The notes: a model not told the origin generated them from the letters alone. DNA of 64,000 nucleotides from AP-15 sp963788085 (GCA_963788085.1 CAWBFS010000015.1:235058-299057); one strand, 5' to 3'. Positions 8,863 to 18,221 are shown, counted from the first letter of the stretch. Numbers and translations: made by a program.

Positions 8863-9099
8863 GTGTTACGCCGCACCCTGGTGCGGGCGGCGCTCTCCGG
8901 CGTGGTCCTCGGCCGGGCGACCACGCCGGCGCCGGCGCAGCAGAAAATGTCGCAAGCCGCCGCGGAATATCAGGACCGGCCAAAGAACGGGCTGACCTGC
9001 GCCGCATGCAGCCTGTTCCGTAAGCCCCGCTCCTGCGAAATCGTAGAAGGCGACATCAGCCCCGCCGGCTGGTGCAAATTTTTCGATCTGCCCGATTGA
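8863..9099 (+). CDS. high-potential iron-sulfur protein (HiPIP)
   Basis: A 78-residue small periplasmic electron carrier with one [4Fe-4S] cluster. The four ligands are Cys46, Cys49, Cys58 and Cys71 in the family spacing (CX2C, X8, C, X12, C), within NGLTCAACSLF and GDISPAGWCKF. Residues 1-27 are a short signal with a double Arg (LRRTLVRAALSGVVLG) and an APAQ cleavage region, consistent with Tat export. No ATG lies upstream in a suitable place; GTG at 8863 gives the best start. It follows the Tat-type amidohydrolase by 22 bp. Confidence 0.85.
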   Translation: MLRRTLVRAALSGVVLGRATTPAPAQQKMSQAAAEYQDRPKNGLTCAACSLFRKPRSCEIVEGDISPAGWCKFFDLPD

Positions 9100-9306
9100 C
9101 GACCATGGTCAATGCCTGCGTGAATGGCGGTTCAGGAGGCACCTTGTCGACGACAATGACGACGACACCGGCAGCGCGTGGCTGGCGAAGCCTACTCAAT
9201 CTACAACTAAAAGGCGATGAATGCGCTTGTCTCAGAAGGGATGTTCCAGCAAAATTGACCAACCTTAGGTTGGGTTAGGGTGAGACATTTCACCCACAAT
9301 GTCGGC

Positions 9307-9349
9307 GCAAGATAGAAATGTCACCCGGCGTGCAAAGTAGAGATGACAC
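9307..9349. repeat. two subterminal 18-bp sites at the left IS end
   Basis: gcaagatagaaatgtcac (9307-9324) and gcaaagtagagatgacac (9332-9349) are tandem copies 25 bp apart that match the complements of the pair at the other end of the element. Likely transposase binding sites. Confidence 0.6.
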
Positions 9350-9535
9350 TCGCGTTCCCGACGGGCACGAGGAGCGCGACTTGGACTGCATCTCCGCGGG
9401 GAGTTGAGCAGCGCATTTGGATTGCCGCGCTGGGTCGGGATTGAACTACTATGTCGGTGACCGGTGAAGCGGAAGCGGGCTCTGCTGGGGAGCAACCCGC
9501 CGAGGAATAGCCGGTTGGAGACTCACTGCGATGAA

Positions 9536-9565
9536 CGGGAGCCGATCGGAACGGGTCGGCTCCCG
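9536..9565. terminator. perfect hairpin downstream of the IS transposase gene
   Basis: Inverted repeat cgggagccga (9536-9545) and tcggctcccg (9556-9565) with a 10-base loop, 65 bp past the transposase stop codon. Could act as a terminator or shield the element from outside transcription. No clear T tract. Confidence 0.4.
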
Positions 9566-9629
9566 CCACTTGGCGGTTGCCAAGCTATCATCTCTTCTCT
9601 TCGAGCATCGTAGTAGATCTTCCGATCCC

Positions 9630-11024
9630 TCAAAAACCCACCCTCGCCACGGCGCGATGGTGGCCGGCTTGGGGGCGATCGGCCGGCGCTGCGGTAGCGC
9701 CATGGCGTGGCGCCCGCCCCTTTGACGGCAGACCCGGCGCCTCGAGGTTGTTCGGCGGTCGCCGACGCGCCACGTGCCCTCGCTGCTGACGCGCCGGGTA
9801 AGCGGCCTGTTGCACCTTGATTTGCTCCAATACGGCCGACAGCCGCTTGTTGTCGACGATCGCGCCGGGCTGCACGGTCTGGATTTTGTCGAATACCTTG
9901 AAACCGAGCATCGCTCCGTTGAACTGAACCGCAAACCGGCCGTCCGGGTAGTTCACTACCTCCACCTTCTTGCGTACCAAGCCACGGGTCAGCGGCGTCG
10001 GCTCCAGGATCAGCATCATCCGGTCGTAGTGCAGGGTCAGGTTGCGCGTGACCGTTCGCTCCTCCCGCCAGGCCAAGAGCTCGTCCAGATCATCGGCTGG
10101 CGTCAGCGGCCGATGCAGGTCCTTGGCATTCGCCGGGTCGCGGCCGAAACGCGTGTTGTAGGCGGTGATGAACCCAGGCAGCCAGGCGTTCGCCGCGGCC
10201 ATCGACGAGACTCCCGCCAGCCGCAGCTCCTTGACCATGCGGTCCTGCAACGTCCCAAACGCGCGTTCGACGCGTCCCTTCGCCTGCGGGCTGTTGGCAC
10301 AGATGATGTCAATGTTCAGCGCCAACAGCGCGCGACCGAACTGGGTCACTCCGCCACCGCCGGCAGCCTCCTTGCGGTTCACCCGGAAGATGCCGTGCTT
10401 GTCGCTGTAGAACGCCACCGGCTTGCCGTGCTCCTCCAGATAGGCGCGCGTCGTCCGGAAGTAATCAAACGCCAATTCCGAGGTGACGAACCGCAGCTGC
10501 ATCAACCGGCTCGTCGCGTCATCCACGAAAGCCAGCAGCGTGCACGGCGCACCGCGATCCTCGAACCAGGCGTGCTCCGAGCCGTCGATCTGCACCAATT
10601 CGCCCAGGCACTCGCGTCGCCGGCGCGGCTGATGCGGCGCGGGCAGACGATGCCGACGGTCCTGCCACAGCCCGTCAGCGATCATCCAACCGCGCAAGGT
10701 CTCGCGGGATATCGGACAACCGTGATGCTCTGCCAGCTTCTCCGCCGCCAGGGTCGGGCCGAAGTCGGCGTACCGCTCGCGCACGATCGACAGCGCCAGG
10801 GTGCGAACCTCAGCGGGGAGCCGATGGTTGCTGGGTTTGCCCCGGTGCTTGGAAAGCAGGCTCCTCGTACCGTCCTGCTTGAGGCCACGCAGCAGACGAA
10901 ACACCTGGCGCCGCTGCAGCCCGATCAGCGCACAGGCGTCACCGACGCGCAGATGACCCGATTGAACCCGCAATAGCACGTCAAGGCGACTGAACTCCTG
11001 CTTGCTCATCGACACCACCGCCAC
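9630..11024 (-). CDS. ISNCY-family (IS1202-like) DDE transposase
   Basis: A 464-residue transposase. N-terminal helix-turn-helix region (SGHLRVGDACALIGLQRRQVFRLLRGLKQDG, about 22-52), then a DDE core: first Asp in VQIDGSEHAWFEDR, second in FYSDKHGIFRV, Glu in KGRVERAFGTLQDRM. The C-terminal 55 residues are rich in Pro, Arg and Ala and end in a frame that may be shifted from the ancestral one. An alternative start, MSKQEF, lies 5 codons further in. The reading frame is open, so this element may still encode an active enzyme, unlike IS21 nearby. Confidence 0.88.
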   Translation of the reverse strand: MAVVSMSKQEFSRLDVLLRVQSGHLRVGDACALIGLQRRQVFRLLRGLKQDGTRSLLSKHRGKPSNHRLPAEVRTLALSIVRERYADFGPTLAAEKLAEHHGCPISRETLRGWMIADGLWQDRRHRLPAPHQPRRRRECLGELVQIDGSEHAWFEDRGAPCTLLAFVDDATSRLMQLRFVTSELAFDYFRTTRAYLEEHGKPVAFYSDKHGIFRVNRKEAAGGGGVTQFGRALLALNIDIICANSPQAKGRVERAFGTLQDRMVKELRLAGVSSMAAANAWLPGFITAYNTRFGRDPANAKDLHRPLTPADDLDELLAWREERTVTRNLTLHYDRMMLILEPTPLTRGLVRKKVEVVNYPDGRFAVQFNGAMLGFKVFDKIQTVQPGAIVDNKRLSAVLEQIKVQQAAYPARQQRGHVARRRPPNNLEAPGLPSKGRAPRHGATAAPADRPQAGHHRAVARVGF

Positions 11025-11057
11025 GGCGCACCTCCCGGGACCCCAGAACCCGGGGGA

Positions 11058-11099
11058 GTGTCACCTCTACTTTGCAGAGGGGTGTCGTCTCTATATTGC
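11058..11099. repeat. two subterminal 18-bp sites at the right IS end
   Basis: gtgtcacctctactttgc (11058-11075) and gtgtcgtctctatattgc (11082-11099), 24 bp apart, are the inverted partners of the left-end pair. They lie between the transposase start and the tip of the element, so transposase binding here could also repress its own promoter. Confidence 0.6.
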
Positions 11100-11139
11100 G
11101 CCTACATCAAAAAGACGCGATAAGGGGGATTCTGGAAAA

Positions 11140-11460
11140 TCACGGGAGAAGAGATTTAAGGCGTGATTGGTGACGATCCCGCCTAATCCTTTTGCAGAGC
11201 TTCTGGCCGCCATAAACGCCCAGAAGGACGATCCCTAATATTATACCGTTTAGGGTCATCTCCCCTAGGCGATAGATTACATACGAGAAGTGGGTAGCCG
11301 CCCAGTAGAGTGATTGGTATGCGCTCCGGGTAAGTCCCAAGATAAATAGCAAGCCAAGAATGGAGAAGACTATGATACCTACCACCTGTATCAGGCGATT
11401 AGCTAGGGACGCAAGAAAGGTTTTCTCTGTAGTCCCTAGACGCGTTTTAGGCGTCCACAT
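11140..11460 (-). CDS. small two-helix membrane protein, unknown function
   Basis: 106 residues with two hydrophobic segments (VVGIIVFSILGLLFILGL, about 26-43, and LNGIILGIVLLGVYGG, about 70-85) and a basic C-terminal tail (KRIRRDRHQSRLK), so the tail is probably cytoplasmic. I do not recognise it. Codon use is visibly AT-richer than the surrounding genes. The ATG begins one base after the stop codon of the gene described at 11462-16378, and a ribosome site (AAGGA) lies in that gene's last codons, so the two were an operon before insertion elements split the upstream gene. Confidence 0.65.
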   Translation of the reverse strand: MWTPKTRLGTTEKTFLASLANRLIQVVGIIVFSILGLLFILGLTRSAYQSLYWAATHFSYVIYRLGEMTLNGIILGIVLLGVYGGQKLCKRIRRDRHQSRLKSLLP

Positions 11461-11789
11461 GCTACAGTCCTTGATTACCTAACACGTCCATTTTAGCACT
11501 GACGCCACAGACCACGAATTTCTCTGCAAAAACATGCCGAAATATGTATAACCCCGTTAATCCCACTTGGGAGACTTTGTGCATCGCAAATTCGACTACG
11601 CTAGGGTTTGGTTGCTGCGCGGCAAACAGGATGACGGGCGCGCGTCAATCGGGATGAGGAAGTGTCGCCGGATGCGTGACGGAGGGAGGGCGTAGCCCGA
11701 CTGAAGTCGCGAATCTGGCGAACGGCGCGGCCCCGCAAGGGGCCGTGTTGTCTGGCGGTCGCGGCCGGCCGATAGGAAGCGGGTTCTTC

Positions 11790-13320
11790 ATGCCGATGAG
11801 GAACCGCAGTTTGCCCGGCCGCCACATCACCGACTGCCAGATGAGGCTGTATATGAGTTTCCGCCAAACCGAGACGCCGAGCGTTGCCGCGGCCAAGGCC
11901 GGGTTCAGCGCCGCCACCGCCTATCGTATCGAGCAGGATCCGCGGCTGCCGTCGCAAAAGAAAGCGCCGCGCGGCCGCCGACGTCGGGATCCGCTGGCGC
12001 GGTTTGGGATAGCGAGGTAGTGCCTTTGTTAAAGAGCGCCCCAGGCCTGCGGCCGGTGGCCATTTTCGACGAGATCCGGCGTCGCCATCCCGAGATCGGC
12101 GCCGGTGTTCGCCGCACGTTGGAGCGGCGCATCCGTGCCTGGCGGGCGCTGAACGGGGCCGAGCAGGACGTCATCTTCCGGCAGGAGCACCCGCCGGGTC
12201 GGCTGGGGCTTTCCGATTTCACCGACATGGGCGATCACGGCGTCAGCATCGCCGGTGTGCCGCTGGATCACCGGCTCTATCACTTCCGTCTGGCCTTCTC
12301 CGGGTGGGAGCATGCCCATGTCGTGCTCGGTGGGGAAAGCTTTGTGGCATTGGCGGAGGGTTTGCAGAACGCGTTGTGGGCGCTCGGCCGGGCCCCATTG
12401 CAGCATCGCAGCGACAGCCTGTCGGCCGCCTTCCGCAATCTCGACGCCGACACACGGCAGGATCAGACGCGCCGATACGAGGCACTGTGCGCCCATTACC
12501 GCATGGAGCCGACCCGCAACAATCGCGGCGTGGCGCATGAGAACGGCTCGATCGAAAGCCCGCACGGCCATCTGAAACAGGCGATCGAGGACGCGCTGTT
12601 GCTGCGCGGATCGCGCGATTTCGACACCTCGAGGCTTATCGCCGCTTTGTCGACGAGATTGTCGGGCGCCGCAATGCTCGCAACCGCAAGCGGCTCGATC
12701 TCGAACGCTCGGCCCTGCAAGCGCTGCCGGCGCATCGGACGACGGATTACGAAGAGACCATCGTCACCGTCACCTCGACCAGCGGGTTCACCCTCAAGAA
12801 GGTGTTCTATTCGGTGCCCTCGCGCCTGATCGGCCATCGGCTTCGCGTGCGGCTATATGACGATCGGCTCGAATGCTTCCTCGGCGCGACGCCGCTGATG
12901 ACGTTGCGCCGCGGGCGACCGCATCCCAGCGGCAAGCACGGTCATGTCGTCGATTATCGGCACGTCATCCATGCCTTGCGCCGCAAGCCAATGGCCTTGC
13001 TCAATCTGGTCTATCGTGAGCAGCTCTTCCCGCGCCGCTCCTATCAACGCGCCTTCGAAGCATTGCTGGCCGGTGACAGCGAGAAGCAGGCGTGCCGCAC
13101 CATCGTCGGACTGTTGGCGCTCGCTCATGATCGTGCTTGCGAGGCCGAGCTCGCTAGGGCCATCGACGCCGAACTCGATGCCGGAAGACTACCCGATCTC
13201 GACACGCTCGGCCGCCGCTTCGCGCCTCATCCAACCGCTATTCCCGACATCACGGTCGAGGCGGCGCCGCTGCATCTTTATGACGAGCTCAGCACCGTCC
13301 AGCTGGTTGATGCAGCATGA
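11790..13320 (+). pseudogene. istA: IS21 transposase IstA, two frameshifts
   Basis: IstA cuts and joins DNA ends. The N-terminal helix-turn-helix (PSVAAAKAGFSAATAYRIE) is in one frame; near 12000 it shifts to DSEVVPLLKSAPGLRPVAIFDE, which runs through the DDE region (LSDFTDMGDHG for the first Asp; ENGSIESPHGHLK for the Glu). Near 12630 it shifts again to EAYRRFVDEIVGRRN and on to the C-terminal domain (VFYSVPSRLIGHRLRVRLY), ending at 13320. All segments are well conserved, so inactivation is recent or artefactual. The stop overlaps the istB start (ATGA). Confidence 0.85.
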
Positions 13321-14125
13321 GAACGACCGATCCTGGCGACGCTGCCCGTATCGAGCTGCTCCTCGCCGAGCTGCGGCTGCCCGCCATAAAACTGGTCTGG
13401 GCTTCGCTCGCCGCTCAGGCCGACAAGGAAGGCTGGCCGGCCGGGCGCTTCCTGGCAGCATTGGCCGAACATGAGATTGCCGAGCGCAGCCGACGCCGGC
13501 TCGAACGCCACTCGCCGAAGCCCGGTTGCCGCCCGGCAAGACCCTCGACAGCTTCGACTTCGAGGCCGTCCCAGTAATCAGCAAGGCACAGGTCATGGCG
13601 CTCGCCGCCGGTGACGCCTGGTTGAACAACGGCGCCAATTTACTGTTGTTTGGGCCCCCCGGCGGCGGCAAGAGCCACCTGGCGGCAGCTCTCGGCTTCG
13701 CTCTCGTCGAAAACGGCTGGCGCGTGCTGTTCACCCGCACCATCGATCTCGTCCAGCGGCTGCAAATTGCGCGTCGCGAGCTCGCTCTCGAAGCCGCCAT
13801 CGCCAAGCTCGACAAATTCCACCTGCTGATCCTCGATGACCTCGCCTACGTCACCAAAGACCAGGCCGAAACCAGCGTGCTCTTCGAACTGATCAGCGCC
13901 CGCTACGAGCGGCGATCGCTCCTCATCACCGCCAACCAGCCGTTTGGCGAATGGGGCAAGATCTTCCCGGACCAGGCAATGACGGTCGCTGTCGTCGACC
14001 GCCTCGTTCATCACGCCACCATCTTCGAGATGAACGTCGAAAGCTATCGCCGTCGCGCCGCGCTCGAACGCAAGCGAGGCCGCGGCCGACCGCCGACCCA
14101 CGCGACAATCACCGCCAACGCCTGA
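13317..14125 (+). pseudogene. istB: IS21 helper ATPase IstB, one frameshift
   Basis: IstB is the AAA+ ATPase that remodels target DNA for IstA. It starts at an ATG overlapping the istA stop. The first 65 residues end in an altered frame near 13505-13520; the rest continues from LPPGKTLDSFDFEAVP with Walker A GPPGGGKSH, Walker B LLILDDLAYV and sensor region LITANQPFGEW, to a basic tail. Only the single shift separates it from a full-length protein of about 269 residues. Confidence 0.87.
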
Positions 14126-14515
14126 TCGCCGCGCCGCGACAATAAAACCTCTCTCGACCCTTGCGCGACAATCACGTCGCGACAATCATGCCAGTGCCGC
14201 GACGCCAGATTCCCATCCTGATTGTCGCTCCGTTCCTATCCAGATCGCCGCGCCACAGTTTGGTGCTAATGCAAAGGTAGTCATTCCAGTCAGTTGTTCT
14301 TCTACATCTTTGCGAATGTCCATTGATCCAATCATCCCGTGCGGGTTGGGATGTCCGCCGTAATCGATACTACGATCGTACATATCTTTAAAAATTTCGC
14401 TGAGCTTTAAATCAAAGCTCGCGATGGCTTTCATCATCGAATTCATTCCAAATTTTTTTCTCTGGGCTTTTTTGCTGGCATCGCTGACATGTCGATTTAA
14501 GAACACTTCTTCTAG

Positions 14516-16055
14516 TCTTACTGCGTCAGTAATCGGGGATTCTCGCTATCTTGCGAATTGGCGTATTGCAGCAGGGGCATCTCGGCAGGGTCCTGGCGAG
14601 GGCGATAATGAGGCGCTTTCGCATCGTGGCGATCGAGTTGGGAATATGCCGCTCGGGTCGTATGGGCGGCGCCTCTGGGTCGATAACCCTCGGGAACGGC
14701 AAATCCCGAGAGCTGCGCGGAGAAACCTGGTACTGAGGGGGGAAGGGCGCCGCGTTCGGCGATCAAAAAGCCATATGCCGCAATACAGAGGCTGGCATGG
14801 TGGTGGAAGCCGCGCCACCCGCGCCCTTCGTAATCGCCGAGGCCGAGTTCCTGCTTCAGCTCCTGGTAATCGCGCTCGATCCGCCATCGCAACTTGGTGA
14901 AATCGACCAAACCCTCAAAGCTGAGCTCCTCGGGCAACGTGGCAAGCCAATACTTGGTCGGCTCGGCTTCTCCTTCCGGCCACTCGATCAGCACCCACTC
15001 TTCGGCGCGCGGCTGGCTCAGCTCAGTATCGCGATGCGCCGGCCGCACGCGCTGGCGCGCCAAGCGCGATGACAACCACTCCGCGGTGCCCTCGCGCCAG
15101 GTAATGGTTTGCCACGCTTCTGCCGGAAGGCTGAGAGCGAGCGCCTTGACCGAGACCGGCTGGTGTTGCTCGTCGCGTCGCAGCAATTTGGGTGGTCGGC
15201 CCATACCCTTACCGGGCGGCGCCGGCAAAGGCCCCGTGCCGGGCGGCCAGACCGAGGTGTTGGGACCGATGCCGGCCACGTAGCGCAGGCCGAGAGCGGT
15301 GATCGCGGTTCGCAGCTCGGTATCGTTGCCGTAACCGGCATCCATCAGCACCACGCCCTCGGGCAGGCCCGCTGCTCGGGCTGCCTTGATCTGCTCCAAG
15401 GCGATTTGCGGCTTGGTTTGGAAGGCAATCGTCTCCGGCACCTTGGCCTTGTGCCGTCGCACCGGATCGTTGGCCCAATCCTCAGGCAGATAGAGCCGAT
15501 ACGCAATCGGCAGGCTGGCATCATGATTGGCCAGCGACAAGCTCACCGCAACCTGACAGTTGTCCTGCTTGCCGAGCTGACCGCAGTATTGCCGGGTTAC
15601 CCCCACCGAGTGCCGCCCCTTCTTGGGAAAGCCCGTGTCGTCGATGATCCAGGCCTCGATCGGCCCGCTGCGTGTAATCGCCGGCAGCACCAGCTCGCCC
15701 ACCTTGGCCAGCATCGCCGTGTCCGACCACGGCGCATTCCCAACAAAATGAAGCAACGATTGGTGTTTTGCGGCGACCTGGGCCGGTGCCGTCACCGCCG
15801 CCATCGGTTCAACGCTCTTGCGCGCAATCGGCATCAACAGCCCCAGGCAGTAGTCATGCATCGGCTGCTGCCGATCGGCATGACCCAGAACGCCTCCGAG
15901 TGCCTCGACATAGGATGCAAAGCGCGCTTCACTCCCCTCGCTTGATCCCCCGTCCATTCCGGTCCCCCGATCCGGATAAGATGGGCCTGATTACTACACT
16001 TTGTGGTTGATGTCTACCGTTATACACCATGTTGGGTTTTTGTGACTCAGTAAGA
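14516..16055. mobile_element. IS701-family insertion sequence with CTAG target duplication
   Basis: 1540 bp. Inverted ends tcttactgcgtca (from 14516) and tcttactgagtca (inward from 16055) match at 12 of 13 bases. The element is flanked by CTAG at 14512-14515 and 16056-16059, the 4-bp duplication expected for IS701. It carries one transposase gene on the minus strand. Removing it together with one CTAG restores the reading frame of the host gene exactly. Confidence 0.9.
14518..15957 (-). CDS. IS701-family transposase (frameshifted at the C-terminus)
   Basis: DDE_5-type transposase of about 479 residues. Catalytic region motifs are WIIDDTGFPKKG (first Asp), VVLMDAGYGND (second Asp) and LRWRIERDYQELKQELGL (Glu, in the typical YREKK-like position). 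The final 55 residues in this frame look foreign; in the next frame the sequence RPERHIPNSIATMRKRL and ARTLPRCPCC, typical of this family's C-terminus, runs to a TGA at 14526-14528. So a single-base change near 14700 altered the tail; the catalytic core is intact. Confidence 0.87.
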   Translation of the reverse strand: MDGGSSEGSEARFASYVEALGGVLGHADRQQPMHDYCLGLLMPIARKSVEPMAAVTAPAQVAAKHQSLLHFVGNAPWSDTAMLAKVGELVLPAITRSGPIEAWIIDDTGFPKKGRHSVGVTRQYCGQLGKQDNCQVAVSLSLANHDASLPIAYRLYLPEDWANDPVRRHKAKVPETIAFQTKPQIALEQIKAARAAGLPEGVVLMDAGYGNDTELRTAITALGLRYVAGIGPNTSVWPPGTGPLPAPPGKGMGRPPKLLRRDEQHQPVSVKALALSLPAEAWQTITWREGTAEWLSSRLARQRVRPAHRDTELSQPRAEEWVLIEWPEGEAEPTKYWLATLPEELSFEGLVDFTKLRWRIERDYQELKQELGLGDYEGRGWRGFHHHASLCIAAYGFLIAERGALPPSVPGFSAQLSGFAVPEGYRPRGAAHTTRAAYSQLDRHDAKAPHYRPRQDPAEMPLLQYANSQDSENPRLLTQ

Positions 16056-16487
16056 CTAGGTGCGGGTCGGTGAAAATCAGAAGCGCATACCCTGCGTATT
16101 CGAGGCACGACCGCATCATCACAAACGATCTTCGGAGAACTGCCCTGATAAGGTCATACCTGCGGCGGCCTTGTATGCGTACTGTGACCTGATAAAAACA
16201 TGGGGCCGGTGAATATCGGTTTTACATCGCCTAAATGTGGGCCCGCCACAGTGAAGCAATGATCTACACCTTGCATTGTAGCGTATCGCTCCGGAAATTG
16301 TTGTCGGGAAGCTTGTTGGTTGCGCTGGAGCGTTTCAAAGAAAAGGGTCAGAGATTTGTCAGTGGTTGAGGTCGTCATTTGATGGAACCTGTCGGTGGAG
16401 GGGGTCTTCAATATGGCGTCCAGCCGCCGGTTGACAGACGATGAAGCGAAATCATGGATGCATTACAATCGCGTTAAGGGCGCGCGC

Positions 16488-16985
16488 TCATGCCGCCCGA
16501 GTCGCGCGGCGCATGGTGGATATGCTGCGGTCGTAGCTGTCCGCCAATTCTTGCAGGGTCGCGCCCCGCGCGCGGCGTCTGGTAGCCTCTTTCTGCTGGG
16601 CCGGTGTTGAGGGAAGGGGGACGGCCCATGTGCTTTCCTTGGGCCTTGGCGCGGCTTAGGCCTTCGGCGGTGCGAGTGCGAATGAGGTCGCGCTCCACGT
16701 CGGCAAGCCCGCCGAGTACCGCAAGCATCAAGCGCCCGGTGCTGGTGCCGGTGTCGGCCCACGGTTCCGCCAAGTGACCGGAATTGCGCCTTGGCGTCCA
16801 CGATCTGCTTGACGATGCCGAACAGGTCGAAGGTGCTGCGCGCCAGCCGGTCAACCGCGTCACCGTCACCACGTCGCCGGGTGCCAGTTTGCCGAGCATC
16901 CGGTTAAGCTCGCGCCGGTCGGCCCGCGCGCCCGTCACCTTCTCGCGATAGATGTTTCGGTTGTTGCATCCGGCGGCGCGCACGG
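16488..16985 (-). pseudogene. serine recombinase (resolvase) remnant
   Basis: Broken relative of the intact resolvase at 18709-19302. The N-terminal part with the catalytic serine is missing: the similarity starts at RAAGCNNRNIYREKVTGARADRREL. A frameshift scrambles residues after VTVTRL, correct sequence returns at LAEPWADTGTSTGRLMLAVLGG, and a second shift occurs after GRPPSLN. The true C-terminus, with the helix-turn-helix ARGATLQELADSYDRSISTM, ends at the TGA at 16488-16490. It cannot be active. Confidence 0.8.
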
Positions 16986-16996
16986 TTCTTAGAGGG

Positions 16997-17020
16997 GTGA
17001 GCGGCAGCGATGCCGCTCAC
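16997..17020. repeat. perfect hairpin at the broken end of the recombinase remnant
   Basis: gtgagcggca (16997-17006) and tgccgctcac (17011-17020) pair perfectly around a 4-base loop. It sits just where similarity to the recombinase is lost, between two decayed minus-strand genes. Could be a terminator for the gene ending at 17048 or the scar of a rearrangement. Confidence 0.45.
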
Positions 17021-17191
17021 CTACTCGATAAATCGGCGGCGGCCTTTCAGTGGTGCGTGCGTGCTTGCCAGTGAGTTAAGAGATACCACAACTGCCTCAA
17101 TCGCGAGGCCCGTATTCTGCTAAAGGCAGCTAGAGAGAGATAGGGTCTAAGGCTGTTACGCCCTCTGTCAATGTCCTTCATGAAAGAAGTA

Positions 17192-18221
17192 CCTGATTAC
17201 GCATTATCCTCAGCCAATTTGAGGAGGCGATATGGCATCGGCGGGGTTCGGACTGCGACATAGCCGAGGCGTGGCATCATGGCGGCGAGATCGTATCGGC
17301 GGTTGAAGCGGTACTCGAATTCGGCGAGGTAGCGGGGTACATGCTTGTCGCGGATGGTGCGGTAAGTGCCAGTGATGGCGCTCTTGATGTTGCCGAGGGT
17401 GGTGTTGACCCACTTGAAGGCAGGGTTCAGGGCGGCCTTGCGACCGGATCCAGTGACGATCGGCTGGTGGACGCAGCCGGCGTTGCCGACCCCAGTGAAG
17501 CAATGCAGGCCGTCACTGACAACGGTGCTGGCGGGATGGAAATTGCGCTGCGCCAAGGTCGCGATTTCGGCACGGCGGAAACCCTTCACGCGGCGCAACT
17601 TCAAGCGGATTGGCTTGCCCTCTGGTGTGGTTTCGACCGCCGCCACGATCGGCGTCTTGCCAGGCGAACCGCGGCCCCGCTTGCCGCCGTTGCGCTCGCC
17701 GCCGAGATAGGCATCGTCGATTTCGATCCGTCCCGTCAGGCGCTTTGTGGCGTCCCGCTCCATCATCGCCTGCATCAGCTTGTGCTTGATCTTCCAGGCG
17801 GTGGTCTGGGTGACGCCAAGCCGGCGGCCCAACTCAATGCTGGAGATGCCGCCCTTGCTCTGAGTGAGGTGGTACATGGCGCGAAACCAAGTGCACAGCG
17901 GCACCTTGGTTGCTGCGAAAATCGTTCCGGCGATCACGGATGTCTGCCGCCGGCAGGCGGTACACTGGTAAAGCGCCCGGGTCTTGACGAAGCTGTGATG
18001 CTGCCCTGCGCAAACCGGGCAGACAAAGCCGGATGGCCAGCGCCAGCGCATCACCGCCTCCCGGCACTGATCCTCTGTTCCGTAAAGAACAGCAAACTGG
18101 GCCTCGCTAAGCCCCTTTTGAAATTGCACCTTGTTGCGCGCCATCGTTTAAACCCGCAGAAACAGCCGCGTGTTCCTGTTTTGTACCACGACTTGATGGC
18201 TGAGGATAGTGCGTAATCGGG
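17192..18221. mobile_element. IS1595-family insertion sequence with 8-bp target duplication
   Basis: 1030 bp. Ends cctgattacgcattatcctc and, inverted, cgtaatcggg with the same inner sequence (ggctgaggata) match over about 25 bp with three mismatches. Flanked by aagaagta at 17184-17191 and 18222-18229, the 8-bp duplication typical of IS1595. Contains a single intact transposase gene. Confidence 0.92.
17197..18144 (-). CDS. IS1595-family transposase
   Basis: A 315-residue transposase. N-terminal zinc ribbon with two CX2C pairs (CPVC near residue 42 and CTAC near 61), then a helix-turn-helix (SSIELGRRLGVTQTTAWKIKHKLM) and the ISXO2-like catalytic domain: IEIDDAYLGGER (first Asp), VVSDGLHCF (second Asp), with AFKWVNTTLGNIKSAITGTYR holding the third catalytic part. 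No frameshift; the gene ends just inside the left inverted repeat. Likely functional. Confidence 0.92.
   Translation of the reverse strand: MARNKVQFQKGLSEAQFAVLYGTEDQCREAVMRWRWPSGFVCPVCAGQHHSFVKTRALYQCTACRRQTSVIAGTIFAATKVPLCTWFRAMYHLTQSKGGISSIELGRRLGVTQTTAWKIKHKLMQAMMERDATKRLTGRIEIDDAYLGGERNGGKRGRGSPGKTPIVAAVETTPEGKPIRLKLRRVKGFRRAEIATLAQRNFHPASTVVSDGLHCFTGVGNAGCVHQPIVTGSGRKAALNPAFKWVNTTLGNIKSAITGTYRTIRDKHVPRYLAEFEYRFNRRYDLAAMMPRLGYVAVRTPPMPYRLLKLAEDNA

Larger units (their letters stand above)
9300..11106. mobile_element. IS1202/ISNCY-like insertion sequence
   Basis: About 1.8 kb. The ends form imperfect inverted repeats of about 50 bp: tgtcggcgcaagatag inward from 9300 against tgtaggcgcaatatag inward from 11106. 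Each end holds two tandem copies of an 18-bp site, probably transposase binding sites. One transposase gene lies inside on the minus strand. I could not find a convincing target duplication, so the exact outer ends are uncertain by a few bases. Confidence 0.75.
11613..14257. mobile_element. IS21-family insertion sequence with 7-bp target duplication
   Basis: About 2645 bp. The two ends align inward without gaps for nearly 50 bp (tgctgcgcggc from 11613; tgtggcgcggc inward from 14257). Direct repeats gtttggt flank it at 11606-11612 and 14258-14264, a length allowed for IS21. It carries istA and istB in order, both frameshifted, so it is probably no longer autonomous. Several gcgacaatc copies near the right end look like transposase binding repeats. 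It is inserted in the DUF5677-like gene. Confidence 0.88.
11462..16378 (-). pseudogene. DUF5677-like gene split by IS701 and IS21
   Basis: One ancestral gene now in three pieces on the minus strand: 16378-16056, 14511-14258 and 11605-11462. Piece 1 begins MTTSTTDKSLTLFFETLQRN and carries two frameshifts (inside PMFL/RSQYAYKAAAGM and before VMMRSCLEYAGYALLI). Joining pieces at the CTAG duplication of IS701 gives TDPHL-EEVFLNRHVSDA; joining at the gtttggt duplication of IS21 gives FALAPN-PSVVEFAMHKVSQVGL and runs on to a TAG at 11462-11464. The restored protein is about 240 residues and resembles a hypothetical family with NRH...KK and RSIDYGGHPNP motifs; function unknown. The small membrane protein follows it in the same operon. 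Confidence 0.8.

Noticed and set aside
9774..10976. 400-residue plus-strand frame across the IS1202-like transposase
   Set aside because: Opposite strand of an intact DDE transposase; composition is typical of an antisense frame in GC-rich DNA.
15109..15945. Plus-strand frame over IS701 transposase
   Set aside because: Antisense to the conserved catalytic domain; no ribosome site or family resemblance.
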